From Cyclobacteriaceae bacterium (GTDB lineage: Bacteria; Bacteroidota; Bacteroidia; Cytophagales; Cyclobacteriaceae): a stretch of DNA of 11,651 bases. Below are positions 1 through 7,323 of the stretch, in pieces. The notes under the pieces are model-generated. The model was not told the DNA's origin. It worked only from the letters and a program-made list of their open reading frames with translations, and ran no database searches. Where the stretch lies: positions 1 through 11,651 of the forward strand of contig JAIENH010000567.1 in the NCBI GenBank assembly GCA_019751475.1, given 5' to 3'. Position 1 is the first letter of the stretch. The number at the start of each line of letters is the position of its first letter. A program made the position numbers and the translations under genes.

Positions 1-953
1 ATTCCAAACGAGCCGGTAATGAGCAGGGTCCGTCTTCCAAACTTGTCAATTACCGTAATGGCGAGAAGTGTAAATGCCATGTTGGTGGCCCCGATGGAGA
101 TAGCCTGGAGCAAGGCGGTGTCTTTAGCCAGCCCAGTCATTTCAAATATGCGTGGGGCATAATACATGATGGCATTGATGCCGGAAAGTTGGTTGAACAT
201 GGCCAACGCAACCGCATAAAAAATGGGCTTTCCAAACTTTCCGGAGAAAAGACTTTCGTTGCCTTCATCTCCTTTCATAGATTGACGAATGCTGTTCATG
301 GCCTGAGCAGTATCTTCTTCACCGATTTCATTCAATACTTTTTTGGCTTCCTCTTCCCGGTGTTGCTTCATCAGCCAGCGCGGGCTTTCAGGAACAACGA
401 ACACCATCACAAAAAAGATCAGCGAGGGAATGGCCTGCACGCCCAGCATCCATCGCCATGATTCTTCACTGATGCCGTTCAGCAGATAATTAGAAATAAA
501 TGCGATGAGAATACCACTCACCACATTGAATTGAAACAAGGCGACCAACTTGCCCCGCGATTTTGCGGGAGAGATTTCAGAAATGTACATCGGCCCCACT
601 ACCGATGATGCTCCCACGCCAATTCCGCCAAGGAACCGGAAAATAACAAACGGGAGCCAGGAGGAAGTGAGTGCCGTGACTAATGAAGTGACGACATATA
701 AAAGGCCGATGGCCTGCAACACTTTTTTGCGACCGTATTTTTCTGCCGGAGCACCGGCTATGAGTGAACCGATGACCGTGCCAATCAATGCAGATGCCAC
801 GGTGAATCCGTGGGCACTGGTACTCAACGACCAAAGTTGCTGAATGGACTTCTCTACACCGGAGATTACGGCCGTATCAAACCCAAATAAAAAGCCACCC
901 AGTGCGGCTACAATAGAGTTACGAAAAGCAGTGGAAGATTTTTTCATAGCCAT
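1..953 (-). CDS. Sugar-porter family MFS transporter, C-terminus cut by window edge
   Basis: An inner-membrane sugar transporter of the major facilitator superfamily (XylE/GLUT-like), probably a proton symporter; the substrate cannot be told from sequence. The 317 visible residues read from ATG at 953 to the window edge, so helices 1-8 or so are present and the rest is missing. Visible family motifs are GGFLFGFDTAVISG (19-32, helix 1), the loop motif EKYGRKK (71-77), the helix 4 sugar-porter signature running from FLGGIGVG (107-114) through YISE (123-126), PESPRWL (188-194) ending the N-terminal half, QLSGINAIMYY (255-265, the helix 7 sugar-binding stretch) and DKFGRRT (303-309). A second in-frame ATG at 947 could be the real start. 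No Shine-Dalgarno is seen, as is usual for Bacteroidota. It lies 62 bp downstream of the CHAT frame on the same strand but has no evident functional link to it. Confidence 0.93.
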   Translation of the reverse strand, partial: MAMKKSSTAFRNSIVAALGGFLFGFDTAVISGVEKSIQQLWSLSTSAHGFTVASALIGTVIGSLIAGAPAEKYGRKKVLQAIGLLYVVTSLVTALTSSWLPFVIFRFLGGIGVGASSVVGPMYISEISPAKSRGKLVALFQFNVVSGILIAFISNYLLNGISEESWRWMLGVQAIPSLIFFVMVFVVPESPRWLMKQHREEEAKKVLNEIGEEDTAQAMNSIRQSMKGDEGNESLFSGKFGKPIFYAVALAMFNQLSGINAIMYYAPRIFEMTGLAKDTALLQAISIGATNMAFTLLAITVIDKFGRRTLLITGSFG

Positions 954-961
954 GGTTTAGG

Positions 962-983
962 TTCGCCCGTAAGGCGAAATATA
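962..983 (-). promoter_or_regulatory. Hairpin and possible -7 element upstream of the MFS gene
   Basis: In the 62-bp gap between the TPR-CHAT stop and the MFS start lies a 6-bp-stem palindrome, TTCGCC-CGTAA-GGCGAA (963-979 region). On the minus strand it overlaps TATATTTC (983-976), one mismatch from the Bacteroidota -7 consensus TAnnTTTG. No clear TTG -33 element is present and the hairpin is not followed by a T tract. It could be a weak promoter with a leader hairpin, or one more of the short palindromes seen at 7500-7850. Confidence 0.25.
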
Positions 984-1015
984 CCATGTTATGACTAACT
1001 CTACTACGGACTGAT

Positions 1016-1924
1016 TTAATCCAATCCGATCATCATGAAGGCTCCCCAGTCAAACGGGTCGGGGTACTCTACACGGAGTTCTTTCTTGGCATCGATAAAG
1101 CTTTGGCGCAAGTTGCCGGTGGTCAGCCATTTGCGATAGAAATTCAAAATCAGTTTTTGTGTGGCCTCGTCATCCACTTTAAACATACTCATGATTAGTA
1201 CTTTGGCTCCCGCTACAAAGAAGGCGCGCTGCAAACCGTAGACACCTTCACCGTTAGAAATTTCACCCAGACCGGTTTCGCAGGCACTCAACACTACCAG
1301 ATCAGTCTTGTCCAGGTTCAGGCTCATGGCCTCGTAAGACGTGAGCACACCACTTTCCATATTGTAATTGTATTTGGTCTTGGCCAGCACATCGCCTGCG
1401 CCACGCAATAGCAACCCTGATTTCATAAGCGGATTTTCTGCCATCATGGCTTCGTTCTCAGTGAGGTCTTTCTGAAGTGAGGGATCTTCGGCCTTCGCAT
1501 AAAAACCGTGCGTGGCGATGTGGAAAATGCGCGGATTATCAAGCGCCTTCACTTGTTCCTCGCTGGCGGTATTTTCCATGTATTCATCCGTCTTCCATCC
1601 CTTTTGCTTGAGCAACTGTTGGAGTTCATTTATTTCTTTTTCTGTGCCGGGCAATTCTGTCCAGTCGCGCCTGGTGGAGGCCGTGAGGTAGAAGGTAGGA
1701 TTGCCAAACATGGAAGCACTGTTGGCTGCAGCAGTAGAGGCAGTCTTCTTTTTGACTTTGCGGATATACAAGTCTTTTGTGTTGCTCACCATCACGATGT
1801 TAGAATTATCGATTACGTATTTACCGTCCGGGGTGGGAATAGACTCCAGGTTGATTTGGTTGTACACACCGTCAGGCGAAAAGTAAATGGTGGCGTATTT
1901 TCCAATTTCATTTTGTAGAGGTTC
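1016..1924 (-). CDS. C-terminal two-thirds of the CHAT protease domain, cut off by an in-frame TAG
   Basis: This is the continuation, in exactly the same frame, of the large TPR gene upstream, after the TAG at 1925-1927. It has 302 codons and a TAA stop. It carries both expected CHAT (caspase HetF associated with TPRs, clan CD) catalytic residues: His in HIATHG (codon 1508-1510, residue 1245 of the restored protein) and Cys in LSACETG (codon 1280-1282, residue 1321), followed by the conserved EGVYGLQRAFFVAGAK and DWGAFMMIG near the end. A CHAT domain normally starts well upstream; here its first 70 or so residues lie in the N-terminal frame, so this piece is not a self-sufficient domain. The first start-like codon, a GTG at 1865-1867, falls inside the conserved SPDGVYNQINL motif and is unlikely to be real. 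Either it is translated only by readthrough or it is dead; a sequencing error is the other option. Confidence 0.85.
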   Translation of the reverse strand, partial: EPLQNEIGKYATIYFSPDGVYNQINLESIPTPDGKYVIDNSNIVMVSNTKDLYIRKVKKKTASTAAANSASMFGNPTFYLTASTRRDWTELPGTEKEINELQQLLKQKGWKTDEYMENTASEEQVKALDNPRIFHIATHGFYAKAEDPSLQKDLTENEAMMAENPLMKSGLLLRGAGDVLAKTKYNYNMESGVLTSYEAMSLNLDKTDLVVLSACETGLGEISNGEGVYGLQRAFFVAGAKVLIMSMFKVDDEATQKLILNFYRKWLTTGNLRQSFIDAKKELRVEYPDPFDWGAFMMIGLD

Positions 1925-1927
1925 CTA
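1925..1927 (-). other. In-frame amber stop splitting the TPR-CHAT gene
   Basis: The minus-strand reading is ...YKVF-TAG-EPLQNEIGKY..., with no frame change on either side. In many CHAT proteins this position is a Trp in an FW-x-P context, so a single TGG to TAG change is the simplest explanation (family knowledge from memory). TAG is used as an ordinary stop elsewhere in the window (7162-7164), which argues against genome-wide reassignment. Confidence 0.9.
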
Positions 1928-4900
1928 GAAGACTTTATATGAATATTGGTCGGGCAATTTTCCGGTAATGGAATTGCGATAAGCTTTGAAGTAACGCGTC
2001 TCCATGCGGTGGCCTTCCGGCAAGGCAATGGCGCGTGGCCGCGATTTGTCGCCTTTTACATACAAGGCCTGGTAGATAATGGAGTCTGTAAACACATGAT
2101 TAAAGTGCCGATAGCGCACCATCTCCACCGCTACTTCATTCGAGCCGAGTGCCGACTGAACATTTTCATACGTGATGCGCTTGTCATCAAAGCTCTGTCC
2201 GAAGATTTGTGATTTCTCGCTCAGTTCCCGCTCGAGGCGCTCTACTTCGTTGCCCATGGCCTCGGTATTAATCCCGTTATCCAAAAGCTGTTGCGTGCTC
2301 ATTGAAAGTGCCAGGGTAAGCTGCTCTTTGTTTTGCACCCAGAGGTTATACGTAGCCTTAAGATTTTCATCGGTGCTGTTAAGAATGCGTTCACGCACTT
2401 TTATAGAAGAACTGAGGAGCAATGCCTTCGTCAATAGTTGGTAGTTATACACCTTTCCACTGAGGTCGCGGAAGTCTTCCAGTTGGCTAAAGGCCAGTGT
2501 ATTGTAAAACTCAAAGTCGCCTTTGATGGTGTTCCAGTATTTAGCTTTCTCGCGCTCGCTCAGGGCAGGAAAATATTGTTTGATAAAACTTTCGTAGTTA
2601 GAAAGAGCCTGCTCGATATTTTTCTTGGCTGACTTAAAGTCTTTTTCCATGTAGTACACACGCGCCAACTTCGAGAGAATCTTCACATACTCCGGGTGCT
2701 TGTCGCTGAAGTATTTTTCATACAAGTCTTTCCCTTGTTTATAAAATCCTTCGGCCTTGTCATAATTCTTAAGTTGGTAGTAGACATCGCCCGTAAGGGC
2801 ATAAATCGATGCGGCCTGAATGCTATTTTTAGAGCCGGTCTTCAATCGCCAGATAGCCTCCGCCTGAGTAAGCGCACTGAAGGCCTGATCAAACCGCTTC
2901 TCGGAAATGTAGAGAATAGCCACACTTTTCAGAATGTCAGCATATTGTGGGTTGTCTTTGCCGAGCCTGGCACCCATAATGTCGCGTGCCTCTAGCATTA
3001 TTTTCTCAACATCCTTTTTGTTATCGCCTTTGTAGAACTTGATCAAGGCCAGCTGGGCCAGTGACTTAGCCACGTCAATGTGGCTGCGGCCAAATTGCTT
3101 TTCTTGACTTGCAAGGGCTTTCATAATATTGTCTTCCGCCTTATCATAATCACCAATGGTATAGTCAATGTCGCTCAGGAGTTTTTGAGAAGGTGCAGCC
3201 TTTGTTGATTTTTCAGTGTAGGTGCCGGTCGCAATCTGGTTGGCACGCAGGGCCACCTTATCGGCCCCGGTATAATCACCTTGGGCTAACAGAAGCTTGC
3301 CTTTGTTCACTAAGGGTTCTATCAGCCGAATGGACTGTGTGCCAAATGTTTTTTCTTGGCTCTCAATGAGCTCGTTCAGGATTTCTTCTGTTTCAGAATA
3401 TTGTCCTAATTGGATAAACAGATTAGATAAGTCCTGGGCAGTGGTCAATTCATCAATACCCAAAAGTTTGGTGTCTGCTTTCCTGATAATTTTTGAAGAT
3501 CGCTGTAAGGCATCGGTGGCATCGTCAAACAACCCTTTGATACCAAACAGATTTGCCTGGGTATCGATGGCCTCCACCAGAAGACCTTTTCGCGCTTCGT
3601 CTTTTCTGAACTCTTCCAGGATTTTTAGCGATTGGTTAATATTCTTTTCTGCATCTTCATACTGGCCAAGCTTTAGCTGCAGTTTGGCAATTCGTGTCAG
3701 TTCTTCTCCATACTTATAGTCACGGTCATCGTATTTGCTGCGTGCCACCAATGAGGCTTTATTCAATGCGGCAATGGCTTTGGTAAACTGATCGGTGAAC
3801 TCATAGTATTGGGCCAGGTGGTTGAGAATGTCAAGATGATCTTTGTGTGAATTTCGGATCTGCTTGCTCACAATTTTGGTATAGCTTTCATCATAAATCT
3901 TGCCGGCTTCCTGAATCTTGTTTGTGTAATCGATGTAGAAATTGGCGAGCTTGAGTCGGGCCAGATGAGCCTCGGGTGCATCTTCTCCAAATAAATCTGT
4001 CTTTATGGATATAATTTCCTCAAGATATTTTTCTGGGTTCACGTACTTCTTGTCATATAGGTCTAGCTCAATCAAAAAATCTAATACTTCCGTGGTAAGA
4101 ATGTTGTTGTGGGGAAGACCACTCGTCTTTTCAATAAGATCAACTGCATCATTTTCAAGATTTTTTGTCCTGTCTTTGCTAAGCTTTGTGTCAAAGTCAA
4201 CCGCCTTAAGCCGCACCTTATAAATACTAGCAGACGGAAATTCACGATTGATCATTTTCTCATATTCCAGCTTGGTGTTGTAATAGCGTGCACTGTTATC
4301 CGATCGAAGAAGCTCTTTCAGGTAAGCTTCGTAGACCTGAATGCCGAGAATATGCGAGGGTTTGTAAAAGGACTTAAACACGTTGAGATTTCGATCGAGC
4401 TCCAGGTCTTTGGGCAAATCTTCATTGCCATTTTCCACCAGCACCATAGCATTGCTGAATTGATTGCGCACATACTCAATAGAACGATCGTTGATGTTTC
4501 GTTTGATCCAATTGGCGGCATACGCAAACACCGAATCGGCACTGCGTAGATTTCCTTGTCGCCCGTAGGTGGTGCCCATCAAGGTGAGCAGGCGCGAATA
4601 GTCACCATAACGCTGGGCCACTTCGGTCTCAGGTATTTTACGGCTCTTCAATCCTCCGTTGCCATCGGGCACCGTTTCCTGCTTTACGGCACGGCCGGCA
4701 AAGTAACTCGTGCGACTTTCTGCTAGAGCAATTGATTCGTTGAAAAACCCCTGGCCTGAGAGGGTCTCTGCCATCAGTAAATCCCACCGTGCTTTTAGCG
4801 GGTCTTTCAGAAAGCCACCAGCTTCCAGTATTCGTTTTGCTTCGTTTAGAGTTTCTTTTGCTACGCGGTACGAACCGTTTTGATTGTATAACTCTGCTGC

Positions 4901-5242
4901 ATCCATCAGCATGCTGCCATATTTCTCACTGGTAGCAGTATTCAGCGCGCGATTTGCTTCCAGCGCGCTTTTGAGATTGGCTTCAAAATCATTGGGCATA
5001 CCCAAGGCCAGATCGTACTTGGCCTGCATGAAATTCATTTGTGGGGTAAACTGGTTTTGGGCACCCATTTTACCGTTGATTTTCTTTCGCGCCTTGGCGA
5101 GGGCGCTTTTGGCACTGCTGTACGCACCTGTTTTATAAGCGGCCTCCGCCTTATTCAAGGCTTTTTCGTATTTGCTTTGCGCGGAGGAGGGTATCTGAAG
5201 TACCACAACCCCAATAAAAGCAATTGCAGCTAAGACTTTCAT
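1925..5242 (-). CDS. Exported TPR-repeat protein with N-terminal part of a CHAT domain
   Basis: 1105 residues from ATG at 5242 to the TAG at 1925-1927. I prefer this start to the upstream in-frame TTG at 5275 because a signal peptide then begins at once: MKVLAAIAFIGVVVLQIPSSAQ (1-22 region, hydrophobic core 4-17, SAQ before the mature part). The product should therefore be exported. Long alpha-helical TPR-like repeats follow, most regular at about 460-890, with kinesin-light-chain-type units such as LGQYEDAEKNINQSLKILEE, IGDYDKAEDNIMKALASQEK and LKNYDKAEGFYKQGKDLYEK. A helical linker (about 900-1030) leads to the first strands of a CHAT domain from NEVAVEMVRYRHF (about 1035). TPR-CHAT proteins are caspase-like peptidases in which the TPRs sense a partner and gate the protease. 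Restored across the TAG, the protein would be 1408 residues. No Shine-Dalgarno is seen. The partner and substrate are unknown; no neighbour suggests one. Confidence 0.9.
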   Translation of the reverse strand: MKVLAAIAFIGVVVLQIPSSAQSKYEKALNKAEAAYKTGAYSSAKSALAKARKKINGKMGAQNQFTPQMNFMQAKYDLALGMPNDFEANLKSALEANRALNTATSEKYGSMLMDAAELYNQNGSYRVAKETLNEAKRILEAGGFLKDPLKARWDLLMAETLSGQGFFNESIALAESRTSYFAGRAVKQETVPDGNGGLKSRKIPETEVAQRYGDYSRLLTLMGTTYGRQGNLRSADSVFAYAANWIKRNINDRSIEYVRNQFSNAMVLVENGNEDLPKDLELDRNLNVFKSFYKPSHILGIQVYEAYLKELLRSDNSARYYNTKLEYEKMINREFPSASIYKVRLKAVDFDTKLSKDRTKNLENDAVDLIEKTSGLPHNNILTTEVLDFLIELDLYDKKYVNPEKYLEEIISIKTDLFGEDAPEAHLARLKLANFYIDYTNKIQEAGKIYDESYTKIVSKQIRNSHKDHLDILNHLAQYYEFTDQFTKAIAALNKASLVARSKYDDRDYKYGEELTRIAKLQLKLGQYEDAEKNINQSLKILEEFRKDEARKGLLVEAIDTQANLFGIKGLFDDATDALQRSSKIIRKADTKLLGIDELTTAQDLSNLFIQLGQYSETEEILNELIESQEKTFGTQSIRLIEPLVNKGKLLLAQGDYTGADKVALRANQIATGTYTEKSTKAAPSQKLLSDIDYTIGDYDKAEDNIMKALASQEKQFGRSHIDVAKSLAQLALIKFYKGDNKKDVEKIMLEARDIMGARLGKDNPQYADILKSVAILYISEKRFDQAFSALTQAEAIWRLKTGSKNSIQAASIYALTGDVYYQLKNYDKAEGFYKQGKDLYEKYFSDKHPEYVKILSKLARVYYMEKDFKSAKKNIEQALSNYESFIKQYFPALSEREKAKYWNTIKGDFEFYNTLAFSQLEDFRDLSGKVYNYQLLTKALLLSSSIKVRERILNSTDENLKATYNLWVQNKEQLTLALSMSTQQLLDNGINTEAMGNEVERLERELSEKSQIFGQSFDDKRITYENVQSALGSNEVAVEMVRYRHFNHVFTDSIIYQALYVKGDKSRPRAIALPEGHRMETRYFKAYRNSITGKLPDQYSYKVF

Positions 5243-5356
5243 ATTTGAAAAATTTTGCAACTGAAAGGTAGTCAATTTTCGACTTTTGACTTTGAATGAT
5301 GAGCAAAGGAAAAATCAAGGATTTGTGAAGATCGGAACTAATCTTTTGGCGCTGGT

Positions 5357-6052
5357 TTACAGCAATTTCTTAAGATCCAGCAGTAACTTGATTTCGTGGG
5401 TAACATCTTCCTGGTGAGGCGATCCTGCGGGATTGTAATAGACGGTGTCAATGCCGGCAACCCGTGCTCCCGCCATGTCTGTCTGCAGATTATCGCCAAT
5501 CATGATTGCGTTGGAGGCAGTATGGCCAACCTCAGTCAGGGCGAAATCAAAAATTTCTCGCGATGGCTTCTTGCTCCCGGCACGCTGTGATGTTACTACC
5601 GTCTGGAAATAATCCTTGATTCCTGCCGACTCCATTTTTTTGGATTGTGTTTCATCAAAACCATTGGTAACGATGGTGAGATCATAGCGCTGATGCAGGT
5701 AGTCCAATACTTCGCGTGCGTGGGGGAGCAGGTTTTGCTTGCGGGGTAATTCCGTAAGGAAATGAGAAGAGAATTTTAGAGAAAACCGGAAGTCATCCAG
5801 GCCTGCTTCGCTCAGCACTTTATGAAATCGCTGTTCTCGAATAACTTCTTGTCCGATCAAGCCGCGATCGTACAAATCCCAAAAATGTGTATTGATGCGG
5901 GTGAAGGTTTCAAAAAAGTATGGAAAGCTGGTGATGCCCCGTTCTTGCAAATCATATTCATGGAAAAGATCGTGCAGTGTTTCTTTCGAATTGCTTTCAA
6001 AATCCCACAGCGTGTGGTCAAGATCAAAAAGTACGCACGAGTATTTTTTCAT
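5357..6052 (-). CDS. yjjG: YjjG-family HAD hydrolase, pyrimidine 5'-nucleotidase
   Basis: A 231-residue cytoplasmic HAD-superfamily phosphatase resembling the YjjG family, which dephosphorylates (often non-canonical) pyrimidine nucleoside monophosphates and helps keep the nucleotide pool clean. All four HAD motifs are visible: FDLDHT with nucleophile Asp10 and Asp12; TNG (129-131) with motif II Thr129; KKP (161-163) with motif III Lys; and GDNLQTD with Asp187 and Asp192. The helical cap between residues 17 and about 105 is the usual size for this subfamily. Its ATG overlaps the TGA of the upstream ArsR-like gene by 4 bp (ATGA, 6049-6052), so the two are almost certainly co-transcribed and translationally coupled. 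Substrate preference is inferred from family resemblance only; the symbol is given by similarity. Confidence 0.88.
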   Translation of the reverse strand: MKKYSCVLFDLDHTLWDFESNSKETLHDLFHEYDLQERGITSFPYFFETFTRINTHFWDLYDRGLIGQEVIREQRFHKVLSEAGLDDFRFSLKFSSHFLTELPRKQNLLPHAREVLDYLHQRYDLTIVTNGFDETQSKKMESAGIKDYFQTVVTSQRAGSKKPSREIFDFALTEVGHTASNAIMIGDNLQTDMAGARVAGIDTVYYNPAGSPHQEDVTHEIKLLLDLKKLL

Positions 6053-6444
6053 TTGAGGGAAGCAGCGCCCAGCGGACGTAGGTTTAGTTTATTAAGCGCG
6101 AGTTCACGATTGGTAAACAGTGTCTGAAAAATCTGTTGATCGTGAAGTAAGTTTGGGTCGCGCTTCAGAAATTCAAGCATTTGCTTGAGTATATCAAGCA
6201 CTTCTTCCTTTACCTGGTAAAAGACCCATTGATTGTATTTGCGATACGAAAGAATGCCGGAGTTCTTGAGATAAATAAGGTGGCGGGATGTTTTTGCCTG
6301 TGTAAATTCAAGAATATGCTCCAGGTCGCTGATGCACATTTCTCCGTTGTTCATAATCAGGTTGAGAATGCGCAGCCGTGACGTGTCAGAGCAGGCGAGG
6401 AAAATCTGGGCTCCCAGGTCGATATTGAAATGCTTTAATCTCAC
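6049..6444 (-). CDS. ArsR-type winged-helix transcriptional regulator
   Basis: A 131-residue DNA-binding repressor-like protein. The ArsR-family winged helix is clear: LACSDTSRLRILNLI (16-30) is the first core helix, CISDLEHIL (37-45) the helix before the turn, QAKTSRHLIYLKNSGIL (49-65) the recognition helix, and YRKYNQWVFYQV (67-78) the beta wing. It starts at a GTG (6442-6444). An in-frame TAA lies seven codons upstream with no ATG between, so no other good start exists. Only two cysteines are present (Cys18, Cys37), and the paired-Cys metal site of arsenic or cadmium sensors is lacking, so a metal ligand is doubtful. It overlaps the YjjG-like gene by 4 bp and faces the 6538 gene divergently across 93 bp, which makes autoregulation or control of either side possible. 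The effector is unknown. Confidence 0.85.
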   Translation of the reverse strand: MRLKHFNIDLGAQIFLACSDTSRLRILNLIMNNGEMCISDLEHILEFTQAKTSRHLIYLKNSGILSYRKYNQWVFYQVKEEVLDILKQMLEFLKRDPNLLHDQQIFQTLFTNRELALNKLNLRPLGAASLK

Positions 6445-6515
6445 GCGTTTGGTGCGACCAAATTACCGAAAAACCTTTGCTGTAAACAAGGTTAGGCAGA
6501 TCGTGACCTACTGGT

Positions 6516-6523
6516 TATCTTTG
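6516..6523 (+). promoter_or_regulatory. Bacteroidota -7 promoter element for the 6538 gene
   Basis: TATCTTTG is an exact match to TAnnTTTG, the -7 consensus of the primary sigma factor in Bacteroidota. A partial -33 element, TTAG, lies about 21 bp upstream (6492-6495). The expected start of transcription would leave only a few bases before the ATG at 6538, so the message may be nearly leaderless. The element lies in the 93-bp divergent region shared with the ArsR-type gene. Confidence 0.5.
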
Positions 6524-6537
6524 GGCTTTGGATTGAA

Positions 6538-7164
6538 ATGAAGTTGACGAGGGTCTATTTATTGGCGGTGTTGGTGCTGGGATCATTGCCCTTTTACACA
6601 GCTAGCGCCCAGGTAAGAAAAATTATACAGTTATCGGGTGTAGTGCTGGGTGAGGACAGCGTGAGCGGCTTGCCGGGCGTGCACGTGTACGTTCCCAAAG
6701 CAGGACGTGGCACCACTACCAATAACACCGGTTTTTTCTCCATGCCGGTATTGGTGGGCGATAGTGTTGTAATCAGTGCTGTGGGTTATGTGCGAAGACA
6801 TCACATCGTGGCCGATTCGCGTGAAGAATATGTGACGGTCATCATTGAAATGGCAACGGACAATACGTTTTTAAAAGAGGTGACTATTCTTCCGTTTCCC
6901 ACCGAAGAGGTTTTTAAGCAGGCAGTGCTAGCTCTTAACGTTCCGTTAAATGAAAATGGAATTGACAAACGCAACCTGAATGCCGAACTGATGGCTCTTA
7001 TGATGCGTACTACGCCCATGGATGGAAACTTGAACTATCGATATTACATGGATCAGTACAACGCGTCTATCGATGATCGAGCGGTGGTGAGGACGAACCC
7101 TTTTTTGAATCCATTTAACTGGGCCCGCTTTTTCCGCGACTTAAAGCAGAATAAGAAAAAGTAG
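6538..7164 (+). CDS. Secreted CarboxypepD_reg-like domain protein
   Basis: 208 residues with a clear signal peptide: MKLTRVYLLAVLVLGSLPFY then TASAQ, cleavage expected near residue 24. The mature part opens with a transthyretin-like beta-sandwich of the CarboxypepD_reg-like type (about 29-110): LSGVVLGEDSVSGLPGVHVYV, GTTTNNTGFFSMPVLVGDSVV and ISAVGYV show the usual order GxV...LPGVxV...T..G.F......D.....GY. This domain is very common in exported Bacteroidota proteins and at the N-terminus of TonB-dependent receptors, but no plug or barrel follows here. The C-terminal 100 residues are polar, lack a recognised domain and end in a basic tail (KQNKKK). It ends in TAG. A role in envelope assembly or surface binding is a guess from the fold; no enzyme motif is visible. 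Confidence 0.85.
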   Translation: MKLTRVYLLAVLVLGSLPFYTASAQVRKIIQLSGVVLGEDSVSGLPGVHVYVPKAGRGTTTNNTGFFSMPVLVGDSVVISAVGYVRRHHIVADSREEYVTVIIEMATDNTFLKEVTILPFPTEEVFKQAVLALNVPLNENGIDKRNLNAELMALMMRTTPMDGNLNYRYYMDQYNASIDDRAVVRTNPFLNPFNWARFFRDLKQNKKK

Positions 7165-7216
7165 GCCCTTCCGTCAATCAAAAATTTACTATTATTGCAG
7201 CCTTATTTTCGAGTTT

Positions 7217-7291
7217 CGGGGTGTAGCGCAGCCCGGTTAGCGCATCACGTTAGGGACGTGGAGGTCGGATGTTCGAATCATCTCACCCCGA
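7217..7291 (+). tRNA. tRNA-Pro with anticodon AGG
   Basis: A full cloverleaf can be drawn by hand. The acceptor stem is CGGGGTG (7217-7223) with CACCCCG (7284-7290). The D stem is GCGC with GCGC (7226-7229, 7240-7243). The anticodon stem is TCACG with CGTGG (7245-7249, 7257-7261). The T stem is GGATG with CATCT (7267-7271, 7279-7283), loop TTCGAAT. The anticodon loop TTAGGGA gives anticodon AGG at 7252-7254, followed by G37. The C1-G72 pair and discriminator A73 (7291) are the identity elements of bacterial tRNA-Pro. CCA is not encoded. An A at position 34 is unusual for a bacterial tRNA-Pro, where TGG, GGG or CGG are normal. Confidence 0.9.
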
Positions 7292-7292
7292 C

Positions 7293-7320
7293 AAAGCCTC
7301 GCAAAAGTGAGGCTTTGCTG
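7293..7320 (+). terminator. Terminator-like hairpin after tRNA-Pro
   Basis: An 8-bp perfect stem, AAAGCCTC (7293-7300) with GAGGCTTT (7309-7316), loop GCAAAAGT, begins two bases after the discriminator. The T run is short (TTT, then GCTGTTT), so termination may be moderate. Confidence 0.6.
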
Positions 7321-7323
7321 TTT

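Noticed and set aside
1865..1867. GTG as an independent start for the C-terminal CHAT part
   Set aside because: It encodes Val inside the conserved SPDGVYNQ motif, has no ribosome-binding signal, and would leave the CHAT domain without its first strands.
1508..1918. Plus-strand frame opposite the CHAT domain
   Set aside because: Low-complexity antisense shadow of a clearly conserved coding region.
1925..1927. Genome-wide TAG reassignment or pyrrolysine
   Set aside because: The gene at 6538 ends normally with TAG (7162-7164), only one internal TAG is seen in about 10 kb of coding sequence, and pyrrolysine is not expected in this phylum.
5243..5275. Upstream TTG start for the TPR-CHAT gene
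   Set aside because: It would put 11 polar residues before a well-formed signal peptide; the ATG at 5242 is the better start.
5280..5293. Tandem GACTTTT GACTTTG upstream of the TPR-CHAT gene
   Set aside because: Only two imperfect 7-bp units; too short to call a repeat locus.
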